A stretch of 39,063 nt of DNA from CAMBDR01 sp046597185 (GTDB lineage Bacteria > Pseudomonadota > Gammaproteobacteria > Burkholderiales > Burkholderiaceae_D), in NCBI GenBank assembly GCA_046597185.1, contig JBKJLF010000705.1, positions 1 through 39,063 on the forward strand, in the 5' to 3' direction. The stretch's first letter is position 1. Each line of letters opens with the position of its first letter. The position numbers and the translations under genes are program-made. Shown piece after piece: positions 1 through 7,926 of the stretch. The notes beneath the pieces were generated by a model. That model was not told the origin of the DNA, did no database searches, and saw only the letters and a program-made list of their open reading frames with translations.

Positions 1-590
1 GCCGGTTGCGCCAGTCGAATCTCACCCAACAAAGACGCCAACAACACCAGCCGTTTGCGCTGTTGCGCGATGCCAAAATCGGGGCAAAATGCCTCTTGAT
101 AAGCAACATGGTAGCCAGATTGCTCCAGTGTGGCAACAAACTCAAAGAAGACGCTGTGCCGCTGTAGTTCCGGGACATTCTCCATGCTGATGACATCGGG
201 TTTAACTTGCTGCACCAATCGGCCAAATTCATGCAGCAAACCCCATTTGTCATTATCCTGGGTAGGCGTGCCTTGGGTATATTTTGAAAAAGGTTGACAG
301 GGTGCGCAGCCAACCAGCACGCGGGTATGGTGTGCCGGATAGCAGGCTGCGAGTTCTGCACCTGATAAGTCAGCAACACTGGTTTGATGAAATTTGCTGC
401 CGCGATTGTTAAATTCGTAAGGGAAACAGCATGCAGGGTCAATATCAAACCCACTTACTACGGGGATGCCAGCATCAAGCATGCCACGGGTTAAACCACC
501 CGCACCACAAAACAGGTCAACAGCGGCAATTAACGCGCTTTGCTTGCTATTTACCCGGCGCTTGCCGTACCGTTGTTCAGATTTCATCAT
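1..590 (-). CDS. DNA (cytosine-5-)-methyltransferase, 5' part (runs off window start)
   Basis: This gene transfers a methyl group from SAM to C5 of cytosine in DNA. On the reverse strand the reading frame starts near 590 and stays open to base 1. Early in it is motif I, DLFCGAGG (about residues 24-31). Motif IV follows as GCAPCQPFS, with the catalytic Cys in PCQ near residue 98, and motif VI as ENVP, with its Glu near residue 137. These are the defining blocks of the C5 family. The target-recognition domain and motifs VIII-X lie outside the window. ATG codons at 605, 602, 590 and 587 are all in frame; a GAG lies about 6 bases before 587, so the start is somewhere in 587-605. No intact restriction endonuclease gene is visible beside it, so it may be an orphan or the survivor of a decayed restriction-modification pair. 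Confidence 0.9.
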   Translation of the reverse strand, partial: MMKSEQRYGKRRVNSKQSALIAAVDLFCGAGGLTRGMLDAGIPVVSGFDIDPACCFPYEFNNRGSKFHQTSVADLSGAELAACYPAHHTRVLVGCAPCQPFSKYTQGTPTQDNDKWGLLHEFGRLVQQVKPDVISMENVPELQRHSVFFEFVATLEQSGYHVAYQEAFCPDFGIAQQRKRLVLLASLLGEIRLAQP

Positions 591-762
591 TGTCTCGTAC
601 ATCATCACATTCTAAAAACAGGCCCAAGAAGACTTGTAATTGCTCATCATAGCAAATTTTTCAGGCGAAAAAACGATTATCACCTACGTTTCGATATGCC
701 TGCAAGCTTCCTGACGAGAATTTTCTTGGAAGGTTTTTACCGGAATGCACCTGTGCCTTGGT

Positions 763-1707
763 TTATATCCACGTTTCCTGCGCCCGATAATCCTCCGGCA
801 CATAGCTCAAATACTGCACAATCCGTGGCAGTGCCCCATGGTTGGGCGTAGCGCAATGCGGTAGCGCCTGATGCCAGATCACAAAATCCCCCGCTTCGCC
901 TACCACCGGCACTGCCTGCAAACGCTGCACCGCCTCCTGCCTTGGGTCGGCACCTGGTGGCAGGCTGGCCAGCCAGCCGCCAATTTGGCGGTGAAAACCC
1001 GGCACGCAATGAAAAGCGCCATCGTTTGGCCCGCAATCACTGAGGTAGAGCAAACCCTGAAAGCGCTGTGGAATCGGCTGGGCCAGACTCACATCCCAAT
1101 GCAAGGGGCTGCCCATGAAACGGTGGTTGGGCGATTCCGGTGGGTTGAAGCTGACCTGATCGATGGTTTTGTACAGCGCGCGGCTGCCGTACAGGGTTTC
1201 GTACGCATGGCGGATGTGGGCCGATTCGCGGATGGCGTTCAGCGCGGGGTGGTTGGAAAATTGCAGCATCAGGCCACTGCGCAGCGGGTGGGGCTTATAC
1301 CATGAGGCGGGGGCATCCAGGCGCGCATCCAAACAATCCAACACAGCTTGCAGCGCAGCCTGGCAGTATGGTTTGGGGATGGCCGCTTTGAGCACGAGGT
1401 AACCATTTTCATCCCAAAACTGGCGCTCGGTGCTGCTCAGTTCTACGCTCCCTGCCAGTGCGCTGGCTGCACCCTGCGGGATTTGGTAGCGCTGCTGTTG
1501 TTCCAGTAGCCATGCGTAAAACCCCTCGGCACTGGGGCGCTGTTCCATCAGAAACCGGAGTGCAGCAGGCATGTAGACAGTCATTTTTTGCAGTGCGCGC
1601 AGTTCTGCTTCAAGATCGGAAGGCGGGTTGTTTTGCGCGCCTGTGCCTGCGCTGGCGGTGTCGCAGTGCCGCCGCCACAGATTGTGCAGAATGGGCCAGT
1701 CGTTCAT
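763..1707 (-). CDS. Phytanoyl-CoA dioxygenase (PhyH) family Fe(II)/2-oxoglutarate oxygenase
   Basis: The 314-residue product belongs to the PhyH group of non-haem iron oxygenases, which hydroxylate small organic substrates using 2-oxoglutarate and O2. The metal-binding triad is visible as HWD (His203, Asp205) and a distal His284 in the LPHCATPN segment. Arg295 is placed to bind 2-oxoglutarate. Before the triad lies the family's typical opening, with FWDENGYLVLK near residue 97, and after it GAFHCVPGFHR. The first 85 residues are an extension with no recognised motif. The gene sits on the same strand as the DNA methyltransferase, with about 170 bases between them, and no biosynthetic cluster surrounds it. 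The substrate therefore cannot be inferred. The family call is secure; the function is not. Confidence 0.85.
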   Translation of the reverse strand: MNDWPILHNLWRRHCDTASAGTGAQNNPPSDLEAELRALQKMTVYMPAALRFLMEQRPSAEGFYAWLLEQQQRYQIPQGAASALAGSVELSSTERQFWDENGYLVLKAAIPKPYCQAALQAVLDCLDARLDAPASWYKPHPLRSGLMLQFSNHPALNAIRESAHIRHAYETLYGSRALYKTIDQVSFNPPESPNHRFMGSPLHWDVSLAQPIPQRFQGLLYLSDCGPNDGAFHCVPGFHRQIGGWLASLPPGADPRQEAVQRLQAVPVVGEAGDFVIWHQALPHCATPNHGALPRIVQYLSYVPEDYRAQETWI

Positions 1708-1719
1708 GTTGGCATGCCT

Positions 1720-2400
1720 TTATTCCATGCGGATAGATAGTTCTGGATAATTTCCATGATGGTCAAACAGCGAATCCCGCTGCCTGCCAAAAATACTTGG
1801 CACAGTATAACTTGGGGCAGGTATCGTCGCCATCTGTTTTTGGAAAAATCGGTTGCCACGCCAGTTCGATGGCTCGGTGCAACTTGCCTTCCAATATTCC
1901 TTTGGGTGGCGCAGTAAGGGCAAATAATCGGCGACACGGATATTGCTTTTATCGAGCGATATCCATTCAAAATATTCGTGGTTTTTGCTGGTACACATAA
2001 TCAAATCAATCGGTGTAGATCCGACCAGCTCAATTGTGAACACACCGTGTTCACAATGACAGCGGCAGGAAAGGCATCGACCATTTTCAGGCAATGCCAA
2101 AGTTGGCGTTCGCCCCAACCTTTGCCATATCTTGTTCCTGCGCAATTTTTACATCACCCGCTTCAAAATCATTTAGTAACAGCACGCTTGCATGGGTAAA
2201 GACCAACATAAAGGGGCAGGCATGGGCGTCGGCCAGCCAGTTCAAGCGCGCTTTTCACAACGTCACGCCTTAAAATAGGGCAGCAGCACGTTGCTGGGAA
2301 GATAAGAAGAAAAGTAGTAGTGGCACATGCGGATTTTGCAAAGGGTTGAAATATGACTGATAGTTAAATTTAATGACTTGATGCAACCAAAGATTGGTAT
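1720..2400 (-). pseudogene. Broken unknown gene region (interrupted reading frames)
   Basis: No intact gene is convincing here. One reverse frame running down from about 2400 reads like protein, including stretches such as LNWLADAHACPF and FTHASVLLLNDFEAGD. It is cut by TAA at 2272-2270, TGA at 2257-2255 and TGA at 2089-2087. A second reverse frame is open from 2145 to 1720 (141 codons, ending PELSIRME) and overlaps the first. A shorter frame at about 2094-2011 also looks protein-like. The simplest reading is one gene damaged by two nonsense changes and one or two frameshifts, lying 12 bases before the PhyH gene. I do not recognise the family. The intact 141-codon frame could instead be a real small gene, and the protein-like stretches could be chance. 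Confidence 0.35.
2033..2057. repeat. 25-bp perfect interrupted palindrome, 11-bp arms
   Basis: The arms ATTGTGAACAC and GTGTTCACAAT are exact reverse complements separated by ACC. The symmetry is like that of an operator for a dimeric repressor. The TGTGA and TCACA parts are 11 bases apart, so it is not a standard CRP site. It falls inside the decayed region, so an operator left from a lost regulatory gene or a hairpin are both possible. Confidence 0.6.
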
Positions 2401-2403
2401 AAT
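2398..2403 (+). promoter_or_regulatory. Extended -10 promoter candidate reading toward the toxin/immunity module
   Basis: A perfect TATAAT is preceded by TGG, giving an extended -10 element (TGGTATAAT). No good -35 is seen at 17 bases, although TGACTT lies about 18 bases upstream. Transcription from here would pass through 2410-3590. Between 2404 and 2607 I see no convincing gene, only a short stem (CCACTT/AAGTGG, about 2444-2462) and scattered short frames. Confidence 0.4.
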
Positions 2404-2607
2404 TCCTTGGAGTCAGGAATCAATCGGCTACCAGTACTAGCCCCACTTCGGCCCAAAGTGGCAAAATTCATCAGTCTTGCCATTACCAGCAAACGCCTGT
2501 CCGGCCCGAGTAAATCGAATCCACAAATACAAGCAAGAAAAGTGAGACAATCATTACACGGAAATCAGCCGCATATAGCGCGAATCATCGTCTGCAAATG
2601 GGTTTAA

Positions 2608-3171
2608 ATAATAATCAATAAATACTTTTTAGGGCATTATCCAGGTGAACCGATTTGTGCTTGGGTAGCGGCAACCCAAGCGTTGGTGCAAACGGGTACA
2701 CGTAGTAATGGTAAATTGTTTCTTGCTGTTGATGACTTGGCGCAAGCGCTTGGTAGGCCGCTTTCGCATTTTGGCGGTGTGAAGAATTTGACGATTTTGG
2801 TACAAGATTTGCGCGGTATTGGCGCTAAAATAGGTGTGCCACAAAGAATAGCTCACCTTCGCCAAGCATTAAGTTTGCTCCCACGCGATGGCAGTGTTAT
2901 GCTGATAGGCGTTAAATTGATGAAAAATGATGGCACCACTGTACGGCATGCCATGTATTTGTATTATGACTATTTTGGCCGAATAAGAATTATGGATCGA
3001 ACAGGGGTATATACTAAATTGTCTGATATTGGCCCGATTTATGGTGCAAAAGAAATTATTTTACAAGAAGCGGTTAGGGTGGAAGGTGTCTATGCAAAAA
3101 TTGTTGGCCCCAAGGGATTAACTATACTGGTTATGGAAGTGCTTGGCGTTGTGGCAACGGAGAAAAAATAA
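2608..3171 (+). pseudogene. Orphan C-terminal toxin fragment, papain-like cysteine protease fold
   Basis: The frame is open from just after the TAA at 2605 to the TAA at 3169-3171. It reads as the tip of a polymorphic toxin: GHYPGEPICAWVAATQAL carries a probable nucleophile Cys (codon 2656-2658), RHAMYLYYD a His (2947-2949), and RIRIMDRTG an Asp (2995-2997). This is the Cys-His-Asp order of papain-like toxin or peptidase domains. The first usable start, TTG at 2683, lies downstream of the Cys codon, so a free-standing product would lack the nucleophile. The delivery part of the parent (for example an RHS or filamentous haemagglutinin-type protein) is absent. It overlaps the next gene by one base (TAATG). 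I read it as a displaced, silent toxin tip. The fold call rests on motif spacing only. Confidence 0.5.
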
Positions 3172-3590
3172 TGGCTATCCCGCTCGCACAAAGGCGTGAC
3201 GCGCTTGAACGCGCAACCTGCCACGTTCAAGTGGCATTATGCGATATCCCGACCAGCTTTGACAAGCCATTCGGCGAGTTGTTTGTCAATGGAAAAGTTG
3301 TTCAAATCTTCAAATCTGATGCCAACCTCAGGATTGGCGATATGGTTCAATTTTCTGTCCCCGTTGTCAACCGGAGCGAAGAAGAATTTCCATTTGGGGG
3401 GCAAATGTTTTGGTTTGATGAATTGCAAAATGCCAGATATCTTGAGGTCTGCCTGAATGGTGAAACGCAGCAATATCAAACGGCACTCGATCTGCATGCG
3501 CTTATTTCTGAACCATCAAACTCACCTGTTATCCATTTTGAAGATTTTCCCACGCGCAACAAACGTCCTTGGTGGCGGTTTGGATTTTGA
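3171..3590 (+). CDS. Probable immunity protein for the upstream toxin tip
   Basis: This 139-residue protein has no signal peptide or membrane segment and is acidic with aromatic patches (FGGQMFWFDEL; WWRFGF at the C-terminus). It begins at the ATG that overlaps the stop codon of the toxin fragment (TAATG), with GGAG eight bases upstream, so it is translationally coupled. A small soluble protein directly behind a toxin tip is the usual place for a cognate immunity gene, which keeps its function even when the toxin is not made. I do not recognise a named immunity family, so the assignment comes from position. It ends 19 bases before the convergent cdd gene. Confidence 0.5.
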   Translation: MAIPLAQRRDALERATCHVQVALCDIPTSFDKPFGELFVNGKVVQIFKSDANLRIGDMVQFSVPVVNRSEEEFPFGGQMFWFDELQNARYLEVCLNGETQQYQTALDLHALISEPSNSPVIHFEDFPTRNKRPWWRFGF

Positions 3591-3609
3591 GTTTGTTGCG
3601 ACTTCAGGC

Positions 3610-4029
3610 TTACTTTTTAATTGGCTCCGTCTTTAAATCCCCCGCCTCAAAAGCACCCGGTAACAGCGCACCAGCATGGGTAATCGCCATCACTCCTTGC
3701 ACATTACCAAGGATAACTTCCAGCCCGGCTCCACCCAATTCCAGCATCACTTGGCGGCATGCACCGCAGGGCGAAATTGGCCCGCTGGTGGCACCAATCA
3801 CCGCCAGCGTTTGGAATTGACCGGGCCGATAGCCCGCTGCAATCGCGCTATAAAATGCGGTGCGCTCGGCGCAGTTGGTCAGGCCATAGGAAGCGTTTTC
3901 CACATTGCAGCCGGAAAACACGGTGCCATCCTGGCATTGCAGCGCCGCACCGACCTGAAATTCGGAATACGGTGCCCAGGCATTGAGGCGGGCTTTGGCG
4001 GCAAGGGCGATGAGTTGGCTGGGGGTCAT
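3610..4029 (-). CDS. cdd: Cytidine deaminase
   Basis: This enzyme hydrolyses cytidine and deoxycytidine to uridine and deoxyuridine, feeding pyrimidine nucleoside salvage. The 139-residue form matches the small tetrameric class. The zinc site is visible as TNCAERTA (Cys53, catalytic Glu55) and PCGACRQ (Cys88, Cys91), with substrate-binding NVENASYG before it. I chose the ATG at 4029 because GGAG lies just upstream and the product then starts MTPSQL, as in homologues. A longer frame to 4101 would run into deoA. It is the last gene of the deo operon, 31 bases after deoA, and supplies deoxyuridine that DeoA can cleave. Confidence 0.96.
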   Translation of the reverse strand: MTPSQLIALAAKARLNAWAPYSEFQVGAALQCQDGTVFSGCNVENASYGLTNCAERTAFYSAIAAGYRPGQFQTLAVIGATSGPISPCGACRQVMLELGGAGLEVILGNVQGVMAITHAGALLPGAFEAGDLKTEPIKK

Positions 4030-4060
4030 ATTGGCTCCGGTTGGGGGGAAGTTGAGTATT

Positions 4061-5395
4061 TTAATTCGGGGCAACACGTTGGTACACCAACGGCGTGGCA
4101 TTGGTTTGAGTGTCTATTTGCGCATCGATTTGATATGCGGCTTGAATTTCGCGTATCGCCTGTTCCGCGCCAGCCTGGCTTTGTGCATGCACCAGCGCCA
4201 TGGGCTGGCCTGCGCGCACTTGCGTGCCCAGTTCGGCCAGTTCGGTGATGCCAACCGCATAATCGATGATGTCACTCGGTTTGCGCCGCCCGCCACCCAG
4301 GGCCACCACTGCCAGCCCCAGGGCGCGGCAATCACAGGCGCTCAGCACGCCATCGGCCAAGGCAGGTACGGGCACCACCAGCGGCGCATGCGCCAAATGG
4401 CGCTTTGAATGTTCCAGCAAATCCGCCGGGCCACCCAGCGCGCTCACCATGCGTGCAAAGCGCTCCGCCGCCTGGCCGGAATCAAGCGCGTGCAGCAGCT
4501 TTTGCTCTGCCTGCGCCGCATTGTCGGCCAAACCGCTCAGTACCAGCATTTCGCCACACAAAGCCATGGTGACTTGATGCAAACGGGCGGGGCGGCTTTT
4601 GCCAGTTAAATAATCGATCGCGCATTGCATTTCCAGCGCATTCCCGGCGCACGGGGCCAGGCTTTGATTCATATCGGTGATGAGCGCAGAGGTGCGCATG
4701 CCGGCACCATTGCCCACCGCCACAATCGATTGCGCCAGTTCCAACGCTTTTTCTGGCGTGGGCATGAAGGCACCGCTGCCCAGTTTCACATCCATCACCA
4801 GCGCATCCAGACCCGCCGCCAGTTTTTTGGAGAGAATCGAGGCCGTAATCATGGCTACCGATTCCACCGTGGCGGTCACATCGCGGATGCTGTAGACGCG
4901 TTTATCGGCCGGGGCCAGTTGTGCGGTTTGGCCGATAATTGCCACGCCCACGGTTTGCACCACGCGGCGCACGGTGTCTGCGTCGGGCGTGGTGTTGTAG
5001 CCGGGAATGGCGTCAAATTTATCCAGCGTGCCGCCCGTGTGGCCCAGGCCACGCCCGGAAATCATCGGTACGTAACCACCGCAGGCGGCAATCATCGGCC
5101 CCAAGGCCAGCGACACCAGATCACCCACGCCACCGGTGGAATGTTTGTCCAGCACCGGGCCGGGCAGGTTCAGGCTGGCCCAATTCAAGACCTGGCCCGA
5201 GTCGCGCATGGCGAGGGTGAAGGCGATGCGCTCGTCGATGTTCATGTCGTTGAAAAATACTGCCATCGCCAGCGCGGCGACCTGGCCTTCGCTGATACTG
5301 TTATCGGTAATGCCGCGCACGAAAAATTCGATTTCGGCACGGTTTAGCGCGCCACCGTCGCGTTTTTTACGGATGATTTCTTGAGGCAGGAACAT
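4061..5395 (-). CDS. deoA: Thymidine phosphorylase
   Basis: DeoA splits thymidine or deoxyuridine with phosphate into the free base and deoxyribose-1-phosphate. The 444-residue length equals the family norm (about 440). The family signature SGRGLGHTGGTLDKFDAIPG is present near residue 113, the phosphate-binding DKHSTGGVGD precedes it, and VMDVKLGSGAFM follows. A GAGAG ribosome site lies just before the ATG. It follows the aldehyde dehydrogenase gene by 61 bases and leads into cdd. Its product passes to DeoB and then DeoC, both encoded upstream in the same operon. Confidence 0.97.
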   Translation of the reverse strand: MFLPQEIIRKKRDGGALNRAEIEFFVRGITDNSISEGQVAALAMAVFFNDMNIDERIAFTLAMRDSGQVLNWASLNLPGPVLDKHSTGGVGDLVSLALGPMIAACGGYVPMISGRGLGHTGGTLDKFDAIPGYNTTPDADTVRRVVQTVGVAIIGQTAQLAPADKRVYSIRDVTATVESVAMITASILSKKLAAGLDALVMDVKLGSGAFMPTPEKALELAQSIVAVGNGAGMRTSALITDMNQSLAPCAGNALEMQCAIDYLTGKSRPARLHQVTMALCGEMLVLSGLADNAAQAEQKLLHALDSGQAAERFARMVSALGGPADLLEHSKRHLAHAPLVVPVPALADGVLSACDCRALGLAVVALGGGRRKPSDIIDYAVGITELAELGTQVRAGQPMALVHAQSQAGAEQAIREIQAAYQIDAQIDTQTNATPLVYQRVAPN

Positions 5396-5425
5396 GGTTT
5401 GTCTCTCGTTTGATAAAGAAGGATG

Positions 5426-5452
5426 CTGGCACAGGTGCCCACTCTACGCGCG
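5426..5452. repeat. Intergenic palindromic repeat, copy A
   Basis: The segment CTGGCACAGGTGCCCACTCTACG matches the element beside tolC (31461-31483, inverted, and 31505-31540). The shared core is close to TGGGCACRGGTGCCCACYCTAC, containing a GGCAC/GTGCC hairpin. It sits in the gap between the aldehyde dehydrogenase gene and deoA and may form a hairpin in the operon mRNA. Confidence 0.55.
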
Positions 5453-5456
5453 GGGT

Positions 5457-7847
5457 TTAAACACCGTACGGTAGCCAAATATTTTTGACCTGGCTGGCAT
5501 GCTGCAAAAAGCGCTGGCCCTGGCCTTGTTTGGCATCAAACCAATCGCGCCCACGGCCACCGCTGACCCAGGTACGCTTCATGCTGCCAGCAGATAAACG
5601 CTCCACTTCGGCGCAACCGCTGGCGCTACCGTCATGCCGCCATACTGCCGCCACGTCGTGGTGTTCTGCCAGCGTGCGCGCCAGTTCATTGGCCTTGCCC
5701 GTGATGATGTTGAGCGCGCCGCCGGGCAGGTCGGAGGTATCGAGCACCTGATAAAAATCCAGCGCCGCCAAGGGCTTGGTTTCCGAGGCAATCGCAATCA
5801 CGCGGTTGCCCAAAGCCAAAGCCGGGGCCACCAGCGAAATAAAGCCCAGTAACGGCGCTTCGTTCGGGCATATCATGCCGATCACGCCAACCGGTTCATT
5901 CAAGGCCACGGCAATGCCTTGCAGCGGCGGTTGATGCACCTGACCATCCCATTTATCGGCCCACGCGGCGTAATAAAACAGCCGTTCCAGCGACAGTTCT
6001 ACTTCGCGCTCGGGCTGGCTGCAGCCCATGCTGGAGAGGCGTGCGGCAAATTCCTGGCTGCGTGCTGCCAGATTTTCTGCAATGTAGTACAACACCTGCG
6101 CCCGGTTATGCGCGCTGGCACTGCTCCAGCCACTGGCTTTGTGCGCCGCTTCCACCGCATTGCGGATGTCTTTACGGTTGCCTTCCGGGACTTCGCCAAC
6201 CAGGCTCTGATCCGGCCCAAATATCTGGCGGGTGTAAGCGCCGTCCGGGCGCACCTGGGCACCGCCGATATACAGTTTGGCGGTGCGGTCGATGCCAAAG
6301 CCTGTGGGTGTACTGGCAGCGTTGCCTGGCTCGGTCAGACTCAACATCGGCAGTGGGGCCGCTGGCCGTGCATCGTCGGCCTTGGCCACCAGATATTCCA
6401 GCAAGCCTTCGCGTCCGCCTTCACGCCCATAGCCGGATTCGCGCACGCCGCCAAAGCCGCAAGCGGCATCAAACAGGTTTGCGCTATTCACCCACACCAC
6501 GCCCGCCTTCAACTGCGGCGCAATCGCCAGCGCCTGACCTATCGATTCACTCCAAACGCAGGCGGCCAAGCCATACACGGTGTTATTGGCCAGCAAAACC
6601 GCCTCTTGCGGGGTGCGAAAACTCATCGCTACCAGCACCGGGCCAAAAATTTCCGCTTGCGCCACTTCGGCACTGCTGGCAGCGCCAGTAATCAGGGTAG
6701 GGCGATAATAATGGCCACTTTCCGGCAAACTGCATTCCGTCTGCCACACGCTACAGCCCTCGGCGCGCGCACCTTGCACCAGCGCATCCACCCGTTGCCA
6801 TTGTTCACGGCTGACCAAACTACCAACATCAATCGATTTATCATGCGGGCTACCCACGCGCAACTGGCTCATGCGGCGTTTCAGTTTGCTCAGAAAGTGC
6901 GCTTCGATTGATTCTTGCACCAATAACCGCGACCCGGCACAACAAACCTGGCCCTGATTAAACCAAATGCTATCAACCAGCCCTTCGACGGCGGCATCCA
7001 GATCGGCATCGGCAAAGACGATGAAAGGCGATTTGCCGCCCAGTTCCAGCGAAAGCTTTTTGCCGCTGCCCGCGCTTTGCTGGCGGATCAAACGACCCAC
7101 TTCAGTCGAACCAGTAAAAGCGATTTTATCCACGCCGGGGTGGGCCACCATGGCCGCGCCCACTTGACCGTCACCGGTAATGATATTGATCACGCCCGGC
7201 GGCACTTGCGCCTGCTGGCACAGTTCGGCAAACAACATGGCGGTAAGTGAAGTCCATTCGGCCGGTTTAAACACCACCGTATTGCCAGCGGCCAGCGCGG
7301 GGGCAATTTTCCAGGCCAGCATCAGCAGCGGAAAGTTCCATGGCACAATTTGCGCCACCACGCCTACCGGGCGGTAGTCGGGCAATTCGCTCTCCAGCAT
7401 TTGCGCCCAGCCAGCATGGTAATAAAAATGGCGCGCGGCCTGCGGGATGTCGATATCGCGGGCTTCGCGAATCGGCTTGCCATTGTCCAGCGTTTCCAGC
7501 ACCGCAAACAGGCGTGCGTGCTTTTGCAGCAGGCGCGCCAGCGCGTACAACACACGCGCACGCTGGTGGCCGGGCAGCGCTTGCCATGGCGCGAGTGCGG
7601 CGCGTGCGGCGGCGACCGCTTGGTCTACCTCGGCGCTGGTGGCTTGCGTCAGTTGCGCCAGCGTGCTACCGTCAGCCGGGTTCAGGCTGGCAAAGGTATC
7701 GTGCGCAGCAGTAAATTGATTATTGATGAACAGGCCCAAGCCATCGCTATGGCTGGCTAGCCAGGTGCGTGCGGCTTGCAGGCCTTCGGGGGAAGGGCCG
7801 TAGTCCATGGTGTCAAGGATCTCGTGAATAGTGGGTTGGGTCGGCAT
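5457..7847 (-). CDS. Aldehyde dehydrogenase with a second, partial ALDH domain
   Basis: The 796-residue protein has a complete NAD(P)-dependent aldehyde dehydrogenase domain (about 35-490): PWNFP with Asn171, Lys194 in VVFKPAEW, Glu268 in LELGGKS, and catalytic Cys302 in FNQGQVCCAGSR. A second ALDH-like region (about 510-796) carries only the N-terminal cofactor-binding half, including a NEPVGVIGMICPNE segment. It then ends without the catalytic Cys block, so it is probably structural. The gene lies between deoC and deoA. DeoC releases acetaldehyde and glyceraldehyde-3-phosphate, so this enzyme likely oxidises acetaldehyde to acetate, completing use of deoxyribose; that role is inferred from position. 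The stop is natural, with deoA 61 bases on. Confidence 0.9.
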   Translation of the reverse strand: MPTQPTIHEILDTMDYGPSPEGLQAARTWLASHSDGLGLFINNQFTAAHDTFASLNPADGSTLAQLTQATSAEVDQAVAAARAALAPWQALPGHQRARVLYALARLLQKHARLFAVLETLDNGKPIREARDIDIPQAARHFYYHAGWAQMLESELPDYRPVGVVAQIVPWNFPLLMLAWKIAPALAAGNTVVFKPAEWTSLTAMLFAELCQQAQVPPGVINIITGDGQVGAAMVAHPGVDKIAFTGSTEVGRLIRQQSAGSGKKLSLELGGKSPFIVFADADLDAAVEGLVDSIWFNQGQVCCAGSRLLVQESIEAHFLSKLKRRMSQLRVGSPHDKSIDVGSLVSREQWQRVDALVQGARAEGCSVWQTECSLPESGHYYRPTLITGAASSAEVAQAEIFGPVLVAMSFRTPQEAVLLANNTVYGLAACVWSESIGQALAIAPQLKAGVVWVNSANLFDAACGFGGVRESGYGREGGREGLLEYLVAKADDARPAAPLPMLSLTEPGNAASTPTGFGIDRTAKLYIGGAQVRPDGAYTRQIFGPDQSLVGEVPEGNRKDIRNAVEAAHKASGWSSASAHNRAQVLYYIAENLAARSQEFAARLSSMGCSQPEREVELSLERLFYYAAWADKWDGQVHQPPLQGIAVALNEPVGVIGMICPNEAPLLGFISLVAPALALGNRVIAIASETKPLAALDFYQVLDTSDLPGGALNIITGKANELARTLAEHHDVAAVWRHDGSASGCAEVERLSAGSMKRTWVSGGRGRDWFDAKQGQGQRFLQHASQVKNIWLPYGV

Positions 7848-7894
7848 GGCTGGTTCTCAGGTTTATGGCTCAATGTGCTTGAGTTTTGTTGTTC

Positions 7895-7926
7895 AGGGTT
7901 GCGCAAAATCAGGGCTGCGCAAAATC
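7895..7926. repeat. 16-bp tandem duplication over the deoC stop codon
   Basis: Two adjacent copies of AGGGYTGCGCAAAATC differ at one base. The second copy overlaps the deoC stop codon (TGA, 7927-7925), so the duplication extended the deoC/aldehyde dehydrogenase spacer. Confidence 0.75.

Noticed and set aside
2407..2607. 66-codon plus-strand frame after the extended -10 box
   Set aside because: No domain or recognisable composition, a TTG start, and nothing to separate it from a chance frame.
4625..5347. 240-codon plus-strand frame opposite deoA
   Set aside because: Antisense to DeoA with its signature motifs; His/Gly/Gln-rich without a domain.
5919..6911. 330-codon plus-strand frame opposite the aldehyde dehydrogenase gene
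   Set aside because: It is antisense to a gene with clear catalytic motifs, is rich in His, Arg and Gln, and has no recognisable domain.
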